Notes: generated by a model not told the origin, from the sequence alone. Counted from the stretch's first letter, positions 1-9,490 are shown. The stretch is DNA of 64,000 nt from Actinomadura viridilutea (GCA_003001795.1 PVNI01000007.1:1-64000); one strand, 5' to 3'. Made by a program: numbers and translations.

Positions 1-12
1 AGTGGCTTGACA
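1..12 (+). rRNA. 3' tail of 23S rRNA (partial)
   Basis: The first bases read like the closing strand of 23S helix 1 (GGCTTGACAC), as expected about 115 nt upstream of a 5S gene. Only the tail is in the window, so the boundary is approximate. Confidence 0.4.
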
Positions 13-126
13 CACGCAATCTGACTGCTGTTGGTGTTCGCGTCCCTGTGTGGTTCTCGGGGAGCAAACGGGAACCCGTTGTTGACAACAGGTTTGCCGC
101 CTGCCTGGTGGTGGGTGGTGTGGGTT
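13..126 (+). other. 23S-5S spacer
   Basis: Non-coding spacer of an rRNA operon. It contains a near-perfect hairpin at 73-94 (one C/A mismatch, 2-nt loop) that could take part in rRNA processing. No tRNA is present in the spacer. Confidence 0.6.
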
Positions 127-246
127 TGTCCGGTGGTTATGGCGAAGGGGAAACACCCGGTCCCATTCCGAACCCGGTAGTTAAGCCCTTCAGCGCCGAT
201 GGTACTGCATGGGTGACTGTGTGGGAGAGTAGGACGCCGCCGGACA
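127..246 (+). rRNA. rrf: 5S ribosomal RNA
   Basis: About 120 nt that match actinobacterial 5S rRNA throughout. It has the conserved internal block CCCATTCCGAACCCGG, the block GCGCCGATGGTACTGCATGG and the closing block GGGAGAGTAGGACGCCGCC. The ends pair as helix I: TGTCCGG at 127-133 with CCGGACA at 240-246. It lies directly downstream of the 23S tail and upstream of a strong terminator, so it is the last gene of an rrn operon. Confidence 0.96.
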
Positions 247-259
247 TTTACTTGGGTGG

Positions 260-294
260 AAGGCCCGCCGCTGGTCGGCGGGCCTTCTGCTTTT
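260..294 (+). terminator. rRNA operon terminator
   Basis: Inverted repeat AAGGCCCGCCG (260-270) / CGGCGGGCCTT (276-286) with a 5-nt loop, followed by CTGCTTTT. It sits 13 nt after 5S and is a textbook intrinsic terminator. Confidence 0.88.
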
Positions 295-1148
295 CGTGGT
301 GCTTTCTAGGGCTTGTTGGGGTCCTCCGGCTTGTCCTGGTGGGCGGTGGAGTGCGGTCTTGGTTGGTGATCCGGGTGCTCGCATGTCGCCGGTCCCGCGG
401 CGTGGTTGGCGCTCTCTCCTGTGTGGCGTCTGAGGTCGTTAACGGTGTCTCTGGTGGGTACGGGGTGGACTTGTTCGTGTGGGGTGCGGCCCTGTTGTTT
501 GCGGCTACTGGGCGGCATCCGCTGAGGCCGGGCCCGCGAGGCTGTCCGCAACGCCCGCCGGACCATGGACCGTCCCTCTCGGCTCCGGCACGGCACGCGA
601 GCGCGATCTCTCGCTCACAGCGCCGAACACACCCGGTGGAGCCGCCCTCAGGCCGCCGGGGTCAGATCTCCTCGCCTGTCAGGACGGAGTCGCGTAGCCC
701 CGCTTGGTCAGGAAACCCTGGCGGTGCGCGGCATACTCCTGATCCGAAGTGTCGCGGCGACGACCACGTAAAGGCACGCCGTTCCGTCGTCGGCCTCAAG
801 ACGCGGGAGACGACCGGGCCGCGGCGACTTCTCCTGGCGAGACCCGAAAGCGCCCGACTGCATGGCGGCGGTCTGGAGTCCGAATCATCTGTTTGAAGAC
901 TCGGATGCCCGCACGCCCAGCAGCGCCGTCGTGACGCCCATGCCGGGAGTCGGCCTAACGGCCGGCGGGCTGTCGTGGACGCTGCGGTTGGTGCACGACT
1001 GGCTGCGCTTCTGCAGCGGGGGCGATGGGGCACACGGTCCTGTATTGCGCGGACAGTAGGCGACTGGAGCTGATAGTGCGCACAACGCCCGCCTAGTGCT
1101 ACTTCAGGTGAGGCCCAGGCTCAAATTCGGGTGGGATTGTTGTTTGGG
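295..1148. other. No supported gene
   Basis: About 850 bp between the rrn terminator and a second terminator-like hairpin. Long open frames occur on both strands but have low-complexity Arg/Pro/Gly-rich translations, no Shine-Dalgarno (SD) sequence and no family resemblance; one of them runs through 5S. I see no tRNA or recognisable promoter. Confidence 0.5.
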
Positions 1149-1180
1149 TGGGCCCGCCGTTGGCGGGCCTTTGCGGGTTT
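1149..1180. terminator. Hairpin at the 3' end of the GNAT gene
   Basis: Stem GGCCCGCC (1151-1158) / GGCGGGCC (1162-1169), just downstream of the stop codon of the minus-strand acetyltransferase. The plus-strand side continues TTTGCGGGTTT. The minus side lacks a U-run, so the direction is uncertain. Sequence and flanks resemble the rRNA terminator at 260-294. Confidence 0.55.
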
Positions 1181-1695
1181 CAGATTTCGCCGCGGAGGAC
1201 GCTGTAGACGACGGCGTCGTGCCACTCGCCGTCCCGGAACGTGTAGCGGCGGAGAACGCCCTCACGGGTGAAACCGGCCTTCTCCAACGAACGCTGCTCC
1301 GCCACGTTCGTCACCTCCGTCTCGGCCTCGACCCGCACGACCTGCGTATGCGCGAACAGATAGCGGGCCAGCAGGCGCTGCGCCTGCGTGCCGTAACCGC
1401 GGCCGCGGGCCTCCGGAAGCAGAATGATTCCGATGTTCCAGCAGTGCGAGGTGGGGCCGGTCAGGACCTTCCGCCAGGCGACGTAGCCGAGCCGCTCAAG
1501 GCCGCGCACCACCATGAGGCGGCCGCCGTCATCGCCGAGCAGGCCGTTGTCGGCCCAGTGGCGCCGCAAGCGACCGGGGTCGGACCAGCCGAACCACTGA
1601 TACGGGCTGCTGAGCTCGGGATCGATCAGAAACCGGTCCAGCAGCGGCAGATCTGCTTCGAAGACCGGGCGCAACGCCACTTGATCAACACTCAT
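1180..1695 (-). CDS. GNAT family N-acetyltransferase
   Basis: A 171-residue GCN5-related acetyltransferase that would move an acetyl group from acetyl-CoA to an amine; the acceptor is unknown. The acetyl-CoA pyrophosphate-binding loop is visible as LLPEARGRGYGTQAQRLLA in the middle, followed by an N-V-AEQRSLEKAGF segment typical of the family's C-terminal half. The ATG at 1695 starts just before the conserved first strand (MSVDQVALRP). A GTG at 1746 would add 17 residues without resemblance to the family. Neither start has a strong SD. It lies downstream of the TetR gene on the same strand and ends at a hairpin. A protein-modifying (Rim-like) or resistance role is possible. Confidence 0.85.
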   Translation of the reverse strand: MSVDQVALRPVFEADLPLLDRFLIDPELSSPYQWFGWSDPGRLRRHWADNGLLGDDGGRLMVVRGLERLGYVAWRKVLTGPTSHCWNIGIILLPEARGRGYGTQAQRLLARYLFAHTQVVRVEAETEVTNVAEQRSLEKAGFTREGVLRRYTFRDGEWHDAVVYSVLRGEI

Positions 1696-1758
1696 GATCA
1701 TCCACGGTAGGGCGTCCCCCGCAGACCGCCAAATATCGGTATTCACCGGCCGATGCCG

Positions 1759-2388
1759 TCAGCGCGCCCGGGCTCCCAAGGCCATGTCCAGCGTCACCGC
1801 CCACTGCCGCAGCAGACGGGAACGACGGGCCGAGTCGTCGGTGAGCAGATCCGCCAAGCCGAGGCCGCGCACGAGATCCAGCGTGGCCTGGACCGTCTCC
1901 CGGACGCCGGGCACCGATTCGTCGGCGCCGAGCGCCTCCACGGTGAGGCGGTGCGCCTCCCGCCCCACGCGGGCCTCCAGAGGGACGACCCGTGCCCGCA
2001 GCTGCTCGTCGGAACTGGCGGCCACCCACAGCTGCAGGGCCGCGCGGAACAGCGGACTGGTGTACATCTCCGCGAGCAGCGTCAGCACGTCGAGAGTGGG
2101 CGGCCGTCTCCCCGCCAGGGCGTCGAGATGCTCGCGCATCCGACGCAGGCGCACCTCCGTGCCGTACTCGATGGCGGCCGTGACGAGTTCCTCGCGGGTG
2201 CGGAAGTGATGCTGGGCGGCGCCCCGGGACACCCCCGCGCGTTCGGCGACCACGGCCACGGTCGTGCGGGACCAGCCGAGGGTGGCGAGGCAGTCGATGG
2301 CCGCCTCCAGCAGCCGGCGCCGGGTGGCGCGGCTGCGGTCCTGCTGCGGTTCGCGCACCGCCTGCGTCCCCGTCGCCCTCGGTTCCAT
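1759..2388 (-). CDS. TetR family transcriptional regulator
   Basis: A 209-residue repressor with an N-terminal TetR helix-turn-helix: RRRLLEAAIDCLATLGW, then TTVAVVAERAGVSRGAAQHHF. The rest is a helical ligand-binding domain. I place the start at the ATG encoding MEPRATG; a TTG further upstream would run into the operator. It is divergent from the acyl-CoA carboxylase/dehydrogenase operon, an arrangement also found around mycobacterial accD1-accA1, where a TetR gene lies nearby. A perfect 16-bp inverted repeat lies 36 bp upstream of its start. Inference: it represses itself and the carboxylase operon and responds to an acyl-CoA intermediate of branched-chain breakdown. Confidence 0.87.
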   Translation of the reverse strand: MEPRATGTQAVREPQQDRSRATRRRLLEAAIDCLATLGWSRTTVAVVAERAGVSRGAAQHHFRTREELVTAAIEYGTEVRLRRMREHLDALAGRRPPTLDVLTLLAEMYTSPLFRAALQLWVAASSDEQLRARVVPLEARVGREAHRLTVEALGADESVPGVRETVQATLDLVRGLGLADLLTDDSARRSRLLRQWAVTLDMALGARAR

Positions 2389-2423
2389 GACGTCCAAGTC
2401 AACCAGACCGCCCGACCGAAAAA

Positions 2424-2439
2424 CAATCAAGCGTGATTG
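2424..2439. promoter_or_regulatory. Candidate TetR operator
   Basis: Perfect inverted repeat CAATCA-AGCG-TGATTG in the divergent TetR/accD gap. Size and symmetry fit a TetR-dimer operator. It is the only obvious palindrome in the gap. Assignment to the adjacent TetR is inference. Confidence 0.55.
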
Positions 2440-2812
2440 ATTTCTTCGCGCCGGGGTGGCAGGGTGCAGCCATGGACAAACCGCCGCGGATCATTCGCCG
2501 CCCGGCCGCGACGGCGATCCGGTCCCGCGGGCCGTCGTGCCCGAGCGGGTTCTCGTTCGAGCGTCCAGCGGCGCCTGGCTCGCAGGCGTCGTCACCGCCG
2601 CACCGGACGTGGGAGGTGCCTGGTCGCGGGGCGGATCGTGGCGGCCGGGGCGCCGCTGGGGCCGAGATCTCGGGTCGCGTTGTGCGTTCGGACGACGTCG
2701 GCGTGGTCGGCGGAGCGGGCGGGTCCCGGCCCATCCGCTCGGCCGCCGGCGAGCGGTTGCTGATCTACGACGTAAAGGCGGGCGCGCGTCGAACGCCGGG
2801 GAGGTGCGGGCG
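2440..2812 (+). other. Long leader upstream of accD
   Basis: About 370 bp between the palindrome and the accD start codon. It is open in the accD frame, but the translation is Arg/Gly-rich and unlike any carboxylase N-terminus, whereas the 2813 ATG has a strong SD. I see no riboswitch I can name. It may be an untranslated leader or hold a second promoter. Confidence 0.35.
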
Positions 2813-4429
2813 ATGACGTCCCACCGCGGATCGGCGCGGCCCTTGCGGAGTTCTCTCGACACCGGCAGCCCCGCCTACCGGGAGCGGCGTGCGGCGATGC
2901 TCGCCAAGCTGGAGGAGCTGGAAGCCGAGCACGCCAAGGCCCTGGCCGGAGGCGGGGAGAAGTACGTCGCCCGGCACCGCAAGCGCGGCAAGCTGCTGGC
3001 GCGCGAGCGGATCGAGCTGCTGCTCGATCCGGACTCGCCGTTCCTGGAGCTGAGCCCGCTGGCCGCGTGGGGCACCGAGTTCCCGGTCGGGGCGAGCGTG
3101 GTCACCGGGATCGGGGTGGTCGAGGGCGTCGAATGCGTGATCGTCGCCAACGATCCGACCGTGCGCGGCGGGTCCAGCAATCCGTGGACGATGCGCAAGA
3201 CCTTCCGCGCGTTCGACATCGCGCTGGAGAACCGGCTGCCGCTGATCAACCTGGTGGAGTCGGGCGGCGCCGACCTGCCCACCCAGAAGGAGATCTTCAT
3301 TCCGGGCGGGCGGACGTTCCGCGACCTGACCCGGCTGTCGGCGGCGGGCATCCCCACCATCGCGCTGGTGTTCGGCAACTCCACCGCGGGCGGCGCCTAC
3401 GTCCCCGGGATGAGCGACCACGTCGTCATGGTCAGGGAGCGCGCCAAGGTGTTCCTCGGCGGGCCGCCGCTGGTGAAGATGGCCACCGGCGAGGAGGCCG
3501 ACGACGAGGAGCTGGGCGGCGCCGAGATGCACGCGCGCACGTCCGGGCTGGCCGACTACATGGCCGTGGACGAACCCGACGCGCTGCGCCTCGGCCGGCA
3601 GATCGTGGCGCGGCTCAACCACCGCCGGCTCGGCCCGGAGCCGGGGCCGGTCCGCGAGCCGCTGTACGACGCAGAGGAGCTCGCGGGCATCGTCCCCGAG
3701 GACCTCAGGACGCCGTTCGACCCCCGCGAGGTGATCGCGCGGATCGTGGACGGCTCGGAGTTCGACGAGTTCAAGCCGCTGTACGGGACCAGCCTGGTGA
3801 CCGGATGGGCGCGGCTGCACGGCTATCCGATCGGGATCCTGGCCAACGCGCAGGGCGTGCTGTTCAGCCAGGAGTCGCAGAAGGCCGCGCAGTTCATCCA
3901 GCTGGCCAACCGGACCGACACGCCGCTGCTGTTCCTGCACAACACCACCGGCTACATGGTCGGCAAGGAGTACGAGCAGGCGGGCATCATCAAGCACGGC
4001 GCGCTGATGATCAACGCGGTGGCCAACAGCCGGGTCCCGCACATCTCGATCATCATGGGGGCGTCGTACGGGGCCGGGAACTACGGCATGTGCGGCCGGG
4101 CGTACGATCCGCGGTTCCTGTTCACCTGGCCGAGCGCCAAGTCGGCCGTCATGGGGCCGCAGCAGCTGGCCGGGGTGCTGTCGATCGTGGCGCGCCAGGC
4201 GGCGCGGGCGCGCGGGCAGGAGTACGACGAGGAGCAGGACCGGGCCATGCGGGAGATGGTCGAGGCGCAGATCGAGGCCGAGTCGCTGCCGTTCTTCCTG
4301 TCCGGGCGGCTCTACGACGACGGGGTGATCGACCCGCGCGACACCCGGACCGTCCTCGGCATCTGCCTGTCGGTGATCCACAACGCTCCCGTCGCCGGGG
4401 CCGAGGGCTTCGGCGTGTTCCGGATGTGA
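2813..4429 (+). CDS. accD1: Acyl-CoA carboxylase beta subunit (methylcrotonyl-CoA type)
   Basis: A 538-residue carboxyltransferase. It moves CO2 from carboxybiotin to a branched enoyl-CoA, most likely 3-methylcrotonyl-CoA in leucine breakdown. The N-half carries the acyl-CoA-binding region ([28 protein letters not shown]). The C-half carries the biotin-binding region (NNTGYMVG-like [43 protein letters not shown]). These match methylcrotonyl-CoA carboxylase beta better than propionyl-CoA carboxylases. The start is an ATG with SD GGAGG nine bases upstream. The biotin subunit follows after 9 bp and an acyl-CoA dehydrogenase after that, the same order as mycobacterial accD1-accA1-fadE19. TetR control is likely. 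Confidence 0.93.
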   Translation: MTSHRGSARPLRSSLDTGSPAYRERRAAMLAKLEELEAEHAKALAGGGEKYVARHRKRGKLLARERIELLLDPDSPFLELSPLAAWGTEFPVGASVVTGIGVVEGVECVIVANDPTVRGGSSNPWTMRKTFRAFDIALENRLPLINLVESGGADLPTQKEIFIPGGRTFRDLTRLSAAGIPTIALVFGNSTAGGAYVPGMSDHVVMVRERAKVFLGGPPLVKMATGEEADDEELGGAEMHARTSGLADYMAVDEPDALRLGRQIVARLNHRRLGPEPGPVREPLYDAEELAGIVPEDLRTPFDPREVIARIVDGSEFDEFKPLYGTSLVTGWARLHGYPIGILANAQGVLFSQESQKAAQFIQLANRTDTPLLFLHNTTGYMVGKEYEQAGIIKHGALMINAVANSRVPHISIIMGASYGAGNYGMCGRAYDPRFLFTWPSAKSAVMGPQQLAGVLSIVARQAARARGQEYDEEQDRAMREMVEAQIEAESLPFFLSGRLYDDGVIDPRDTRTVLGICLSVIHNAPVAGAEGFGVFRM

Positions 4430-4438
4430 TGTGAGGCG

Positions 4439-6454
4439 ATGATCGAGTCTGTGCTGGCGGCCAACCGCGGCGAGATCGCCCGCCGCGTCTTCCGCACCTG
4501 CCGCGACCTGGGGATCGGCACGGTGGCGGTGTTCTCCGACGCCGACGCGGACGCCCCGCACGTGGCCGAGGCGGACGCGGCGGTGCGGCTGCCGGGCGCG
4601 GCGCCCGCCGACACCTACCTGCGCGGCGACCTGATCGTGGCGGCGGCGCGGGCGGCGGGGGCGGACGCGGTCCATCCCGGCTACGGGTTCCTGTCGGAGA
4701 ACGCCGAGTTCGCCCGCGCGGTCGGCGCGGCCGGGCTGACCTGGATCGGCCCGCCGCCCGAGGCGATCGCGGCGATGGGGTCGAAGATCGAGGCCAAGAA
4801 GCTGATGGCCGCGGCGGACGTGCCGGTGCTGCCGGAGCTGGACCCGGACGCCGTCGCCCCCGCCGACCTGCCGGTCCTGGTGAAGGCGTCGGCGGGCGGC
4901 GGCGGACGCGGCATGCGGGTCGTGCGCGCGATGGACGAGCTGGCCGACGCCGTGGCGGCGGCCCGGCGGGAGGCGCAGTCGGCGTTCGGCGACCCGGCGG
5001 TGTTCTGCGAGCCGCTGCTGGAGCGGGCCCGGCACATCGAGGTGCAGATCGTCGCCGACCGGCACGGCACGGTGTGGGCGCTGGGGGAGCGGGAGTGCTC
5101 GATCCAGCGCCGCCACCAGAAGATCGTCGAGGAGGCGCCGTCGCCCGCGGTCACGCCGGCGCTGCGGGAGCGGCTGTGCGCGGCGGCGGTGGACGCGGCC
5201 CGGGCGATCGGCTACGTCGGCGCGGGCACGGTGGAGTTCCTGCTGGCCGACGACGGCCGGTTCTTCTTCCTGGAGATGAACACGCGGCTGCAGGTCGAGC
5301 ATCCGGTCACCGAGTGCCTGTACGGCGTGGACCTGGTGCGGCTGCAGATCGAGGTCGCCGAGGGGCGTGCGCTGCCCGCCGAGCCTCCGCCGCCCCGCCC
5401 CGGGCACGCGATCGAGGTGCGGCTGTACGCGGAGGATCCCGCCGCGGGGTGGCGTCCCGGCAGCGGCGTGCTGCACACGTTCGACGTTCCCGGCGTGGAC
5501 GCCGCGTTCGACCTGCCCGGCCGCGGGGCCGGGTACGGCGTGCGGCTGGACGCCGGAGTGGGCGCCGGCGGCGAGGTCGGCGTCCACTACGACCCGATGC
5601 TCGCCAAGGTCATCGTGTGGGAGGAGACCCGGGCGGGCGCGGCGCGCAGGCTCCGCGCCGCCCTCGCCGGGGCGCGTCTGCACGGTGTCGTCACCAACCG
5701 GGACCTGCTCGTCCGGATCCTGGCCGAGCCGGCGTTCCTCGCCGGGGACACCCACACCGGCTACATCGACCAGGTCGGCCTGGACGCGCTGGCGGCGCCG
5801 CTGGCCGACGCGCGGGCCGTCCGGGTGTCGGCGCTGGCCGCGGCGCTCGCCGACGCCGAGCTCAACCGTGCCGCCGCGCCCGTGCAGCGCGGCCTGCCGT
5901 CCGGGTGGCGCAACGTGCCGTCGCAGCCGCAGCGCAAGACGTTCGAGGGCCCGGACGGCGCCGCGATCGAGGTCGCCTACCGGCTGGCGCGCGGCGGCCT
6001 GATCGCCGACGGGTACGACGGCGTGGACCTGGTCCGCGCCGTCGTCGTCGACGAGGCGGGCGGCGAGGTGGAGGTGACGCTCGACGCGGCCGGGGTGCGG
6101 CGGGTGTTCCGCGTCCGGGCCGTCGGCGACCGGCTGTTCGTCGACTCGCCGCTGGGGCCGGTGGCGCTGCGCGCGCTGCCCCGTTTCGCCGACCCCGGCG
6201 ACCTGGTGGCGCCCGGGTCGCTGCTCGCGCCCATGCCCGGCACCGTCGTGCGGGTGGACGTCGAGCCCGGCGACAGCGTGACCGAGGGGCAGACGCTGGT
6301 GGTGCTGGAGGCGATGAAGATGGAGCACCCCGTCACCGCCCCGGCCGCCGGGACCGTGGCGGAGCTGAACGTCGCCGCGGGGCAGCAGGTGGAGGCGGGC
6401 GCCGTCCTCGCCGTGATCGCCGAACCGCCGTCGTCCGAAGGGGGATCCGAGTGA
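4439..6454 (+). CDS. accA1: Acyl-CoA carboxylase alpha subunit (biotin carboxylase + BCCP)
   Basis: A 671-residue ATP-dependent biotin carboxylase fused to its carrier. Domain order: N-terminal domain (LAANRGEIARRVFRT), ATP-grasp with the glycine loop KASAGGGGRGMRVV near residue 160, the catalytic block HIEVQIVADRHG and ERECSIQRRHQK, the EMNTRLQVEHPVTE active site, then a less conserved linker and a C-terminal biotinyl domain. The biotin acceptor is K627 in LEAMKMEH. Length is usual for MccA. The start is an ATG 9 bp after accD, so the two are translated together. Its stop overlaps the GTG of the next gene (GTGA). Partner of the preceding beta subunit. Confidence 0.95.
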   Translation: MIESVLAANRGEIARRVFRTCRDLGIGTVAVFSDADADAPHVAEADAAVRLPGAAPADTYLRGDLIVAAARAAGADAVHPGYGFLSENAEFARAVGAAGLTWIGPPPEAIAAMGSKIEAKKLMAAADVPVLPELDPDAVAPADLPVLVKASAGGGGRGMRVVRAMDELADAVAAARREAQSAFGDPAVFCEPLLERARHIEVQIVADRHGTVWALGERECSIQRRHQKIVEEAPSPAVTPALRERLCAAAVDAARAIGYVGAGTVEFLLADDGRFFFLEMNTRLQVEHPVTECLYGVDLVRLQIEVAEGRALPAEPPPPRPGHAIEVRLYAEDPAAGWRPGSGVLHTFDVPGVDAAFDLPGRGAGYGVRLDAGVGAGGEVGVHYDPMLAKVIVWEETRAGAARRLRAALAGARLHGVVTNRDLLVRILAEPAFLAGDTHTGYIDQVGLDALAAPLADARAVRVSALAAALADAELNRAAAPVQRGLPSGWRNVPSQPQRKTFEGPDGAAIEVAYRLARGGLIADGYDGVDLVRAVVVDEAGGEVEVTLDAAGVRRVFRVRAVGDRLFVDSPLGPVALRALPRFADPGDLVAPGSLLAPMPGTVVRVDVEPGDSVTEGQTLVVLEAMKMEHPVTAPAAGTVAELNVAAGQQVEAGAVLAVIAEPPSSEGGSE

Positions 6455-7605
6455 GTTTCGTGGAGAGCGAGGAGCGGCGGGCCCTGCGCGAGGCCGTCGC
6501 CGAGCTGGGCGCCAAGTACGGGCCCGCCTACTACGCCGAGAAGGCGCGCAGCGGCGGCAAGACCCGCGAGCTGTGGGCGGAGGCCGGACGACTGGGGTAC
6601 CTGGGCGTGAACGTGCCGGAGGAGTACGGCGGCGGTGGCGGCGGCATCGGCGACCTGGCGGCCGTGTGCGAGGAGCTCGCCGCGGCGGGCTGCCCGCTGC
6701 TGCTCATGGTGGTGTCCCCGGCGATCTGCGCGACGATCATCTCCCGGTTCGGCACGGCCGAGCAGAAGGAGCACTGGCTGCCGCGGTTCGCCGACGGGTC
6801 GGTGACGATGGCGTTCGCGATCACCGAGCCGGACGCCGGGTCCAACTCCCACCGCATCACCACCACCGCGCGCCGCGACGGCGACGGGTGGGTCCTCACC
6901 GGGCAGAAGACGTTCATCTCCGGGGTGGACGAGGCCGACGCGGTGATGGTCGTGGGCCGCACCCAGGACCAGAAGGGCGCGCTGCGGCCGTCGCTGTTCA
7001 TCGTGCCGACCGACGCGCCCGGCTTCGCCTACACCCCGATCGAGATGGAGATCGTCTCGCCGGAGAAGCAGTTCGTGCTGCACCTGGACGAGGTGCGGCT
7101 GCCCTACGAGGCGCTGGTCGGCGACGAGGACGGCGGCCTGCTGCAGCTGTTCGCCGGGCTCAACCCCGAACGGATCATGGCGGCGGCGATGGGCGCGGGC
7201 ATCGGCCGGCTGGCGCTCGGCAAGGCCGTCGCCTACGCCAAGGAGCGGCAGGTGTTCCGCGCGCCCATCGGGGCGCACCAGGGCATCGCGCATCCGCTCG
7301 CCCAGGCCAAGATCGAGCTGGAGCTGGCGCGGCTGATGGGGCAGAAGGCGGCCTGGCTGTACGACCAGGGCGACGACGAGGGGGCGGGCGAGGCGGCCAA
7401 CATGGCCAAGTACGCCGCCGCCGAGGCCGCGGTGCGCTGCGTCGACCAGGCCATCCAGACCCACGGCGGCAACGGGCTGACCGTCGAGTACGGCGTGGGC
7501 ATGCTCGCCGGGATGGTGCGGTTGATGCGGATCGCGCCGGTCAGCCGGGAGATGGTCCTCAACTATGTGGCCCAGCATTCGCTGGGCCTGCCGAAGTCCT
7601 ACTGA
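6451..7605 (+). CDS. Acyl-CoA dehydrogenase, isovaleryl-CoA-dehydrogenase-like
   Basis: A 384-residue FAD enzyme that oxidises an acyl-CoA at C2-C3. Signatures are [12 protein letters not shown], the flavin loop [19 protein letters not shown] and QTHGGNG. The usual catalytic Glu of the C-terminal EGT motif is absent ([14 protein letters not shown]). A Glu is instead present at position 240 in LNPERI, aligning with the catalytic Glu of isovaleryl-CoA dehydrogenase (LDLER). The GTG start overlaps the accA1 stop by 4 bp, implying coupling. It would supply the methylcrotonyl-CoA used by the carboxylase, although hydratase and HMG-CoA lyase genes are not adjacent. Its end overlaps the convergent kinase gene by 7 bp. 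Confidence 0.92.
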   Translation: MSFVESEERRALREAVAELGAKYGPAYYAEKARSGGKTRELWAEAGRLGYLGVNVPEEYGGGGGGIGDLAAVCEELAAAGCPLLLMVVSPAICATIISRFGTAEQKEHWLPRFADGSVTMAFAITEPDAGSNSHRITTTARRDGDGWVLTGQKTFISGVDEADAVMVVGRTQDQKGALRPSLFIVPTDAPGFAYTPIEMEIVSPEKQFVLHLDEVRLPYEALVGDEDGGLLQLFAGLNPERIMAAAMGAGIGRLALGKAVAYAKERQVFRAPIGAHQGIAHPLAQAKIELELARLMGQKAAWLYDQGDDEGAGEAANMAKYAAAEAAVRCVDQAIQTHGGNGLTVEYGVGMLAGMVRLMRIAPVSREMVLNYVAQHSLGLPKSY

Positions 7606-8207
7606 CGCCCGGCTCGCGCGTCGTGCGGGACCGCGCTCGAGCGCGCGGCGAGACGGGCGACCTGCTCGTCCAGCGGCACCGGCGCCGACAGCCGGTTGTC
7701 GATCTCGACGTGCGGGACGGGCGGCGGCACGTCCGGCCGCATGCGGGCGACGAAGGCGTCGAACGCGGCCAGCTTGCCGCGGTCGCGTTCCAGGCCGCGC
7801 GCGGTGAGGCGGTGCCGCAGCGTGGCGGCGTCGGAGCGGATCCACACCAGCCGCACCGGAGGGCCGCCCAGGGCGTCCACCCACGCCGCCCACCGATCCG
7901 GCGAGCGGATCTGCCCGGTGAACGGGCCGTTCAGCAGCACCGGGCAGCCGTGGGAGCGGATCTCGCGGGCGGTCGCGGTCATCCCGTCGTACTCGTGCCG
8001 CTTGACGTGCTCGTCGTACCAGGGGCCCTCGCGTTCGCCCGGGTCGCGTCCGTGCGCCGCCAGCGTGGCCGCGACGAACGGCCCGTACATGGTGTCCTTG
8101 TCGAGCAGGGCGGGCACCGGGCGCAGCCGGGCCAGCAGCCGCGCCGCCACGGTCGACTTGCCGCTCCCCGGCGCGCCCGCCACGACCCAGACCGCCGCGA
8201 CGCTCAT
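7599..8207 (-). CDS. P-loop ATPase, small-molecule kinase-like
   Basis: A 202-residue soluble protein with a Walker A motif at the N-terminus ([14 protein letters not shown]). The arrangement resembles zeta-toxin or gluconate/chloramphenicol-type kinases: KDTMYG after the first helix, PVLLNGPF as the Walker-B-like strand, then [20 protein letters not shown] as a lid-type helix with arginines. The substrate is unknown. The start is an ATG with SD GGAGGG. It is convergent with the acyl-CoA dehydrogenase and overlaps it by 7 bp at the 3' ends. It is downstream of the MenC-like gene on the same strand with a gap of about 100 bp. Confidence 0.8.
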   Translation of the reverse strand: MSVAAVWVVAGAPGSGKSTVAARLLARLRPVPALLDKDTMYGPFVAATLAAHGRDPGEREGPWYDEHVKRHEYDGMTATAREIRSHGCPVLLNGPFTGQIRSPDRWAAWVDALGGPPVRLVWIRSDAATLRHRLTARGLERDRGKLAAFDAFVARMRPDVPPPVPHVEIDNRLSAPVPLDEQVARLAARSSAVPHDARAGRQ

Positions 8208-8310
8208 CCGCGCCCTCCGCTCGCGTGCGCGGCGCCGGGGCGGCGCCGCCTTCCGTCCGGGCTTGCGCGCCGCCGTCCCGTCCGGGCGGCGCCGTGCCGT
8301 TCCCGCCCGG

Positions 8311-9381
8311 TCACGACGCGGGGATCCGGGTGCGGCGGCGGGCGAGGCGGTCGATGCGCACCTCGTCGATCTGGTGGCCGAGGCCGGGCTGGGTGAGGGG
8401 GACGCCGACCATGCCGCCGGACGAGCGCACCGGCGGCGACACGAACGCGGGACCGTTCGCCGGGTCGGTCACGTCGCTCGGCAGGGTGCAGCCGGGCAGG
8501 GCGGCCAGCGCCACGGCGGCGGCCTGGCCGATGCCGAACGCGCCCGAGCCGGTGCACCACACGTCCCATCCGGCCGCGTAGGCCAGGTCGTGGGCGCTGC
8601 GCGCGGCGGTGAGGCCGCCCAGGCTGCTGATGCGCAGGTTGAGCACGCGGCCCGCCTCCATGGACAGGGCGGCCTCCAGGGTGTCGGGGTCGCCGACCGC
8701 GGGGGCGACGGCGGTGGCGATCTGGCGCTGCAGGCGGGCGTGCGCGGCGAGGTCGTCGGCGGGGAACGGCCGTTCGACGGCGAGCAGCCCGTAGGCGTCC
8801 AGGGCCTCCAGCACCCTCAGGTGCTCGGGCGACTCGGTGTAGGAGTGCCCGGCGTCGACGACCATCGCCAGCGCCGGGTAGGCGTGCCGGATCGCCCGCA
8901 CCGGTTCGATGTCCCAGCCCGGCCGCACCTCCACGGTGATGCGGGTGTGGCCGGCGCCGACGGCCTGGTTGACGCGGCTCACCACCGTTTCCAGCAGCGG
9001 CTCGGGGGTGATGCGGGCGCCCGTGACGATGGAGGTGCGGGTGCCGCCCAGGGCGTGCGCGAGCGGCAGGCCCCGGCCGCGGCACCACAGGTCCCAGCAG
9101 GCCATGTCGACGGCCGCGGCGGCGAGGCGCGAGCCCAGGTCGGCCACGGCCGACACGTCCTCGGGCCGCTCCCATTCCAGGCCCAGGACCGCCGGGCCCA
9201 TCCGCTCCTCGATGTCGGCCCAGACCGGGTCGGGGCCGGGGGCGCCGTCGGGGACGGCGACCTCGCCCCAGCCGACCGCGCCGCCGCGGTCGGTCAGCCG
9301 TACGAGGATGCTCTCCGGGCGCCGCCCGCGCGGCATGGCCACGCGGAAGACGTCACATCCTGAGACCTGGGGCACCCGCAC
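8311..9381 (-). CDS. Enolase-superfamily (MenC/OSBS-like) protein lacking catalytic residues
   Basis: A 356-residue protein that aligns along its length with o-succinylbenzoate synthase / N-succinylamino acid racemase enzymes (GWGE near 37-40, [13 protein letters not shown] near 153-165, LPSDVTDP near the end). The catalytic residues are largely gone. The KxK of the second domain is T149-V150-E151. The LDES metal/base segment is replaced by VAPA near 225-228. The catalytic Lys of NIKPGR is R250. Two metal ligands remain (D176, E203). It starts at GTG with SD GGAAGG. It is unlikely to make succinylbenzoate for menaquinone and may be a binding or regulatory relic. Confidence 0.82.
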   Translation of the reverse strand: MRVPQVSGCDVFRVAMPRGRRPESILVRLTDRGGAVGWGEVAVPDGAPGPDPVWADIEERMGPAVLGLEWERPEDVSAVADLGSRLAAAAVDMACWDLWCRGRGLPLAHALGGTRTSIVTGARITPEPLLETVVSRVNQAVGAGHTRITVEVRPGWDIEPVRAIRHAYPALAMVVDAGHSYTESPEHLRVLEALDAYGLLAVERPFPADDLAAHARLQRQIATAVAPAVGDPDTLEAALSMEAGRVLNLRISSLGGLTAARSAHDLAYAAGWDVWCTGSGAFGIGQAAAVALAALPGCTLPSDVTDPANGPAFVSPPVRSSGGMVGVPLTQPGLGHQIDEVRIDRLARRRTRIPAS

Positions 9382-9490
9382 CGTCCTTCCGGAGGAGGAA
9401 CTCTCACCCTCTCCATGATCCCCCCTCGCGGAGCCCGGTGGGGACGCCCGCCGGCCGGGGACGGCGCCCGCGGCGTCAGGAGGGGAGGCG

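Noticed and set aside
48..896. Long plus-strand open frame covering the 5S gene
   Set aside because: It runs straight through 5S rRNA and its terminator and has a low-complexity translation.
1080..1150. Possible tRNA-like T-loop (GGCTCAAATTCG)
   Set aside because: No acceptor or anticodon stem can be formed around it.
2765..6328. 1187-codon minus-strand open frame opposite accD/accA
   Set aside because: Shadow of the carboxylase genes caused by GC-rich third positions; His/Arg/Gln-rich translation without family.
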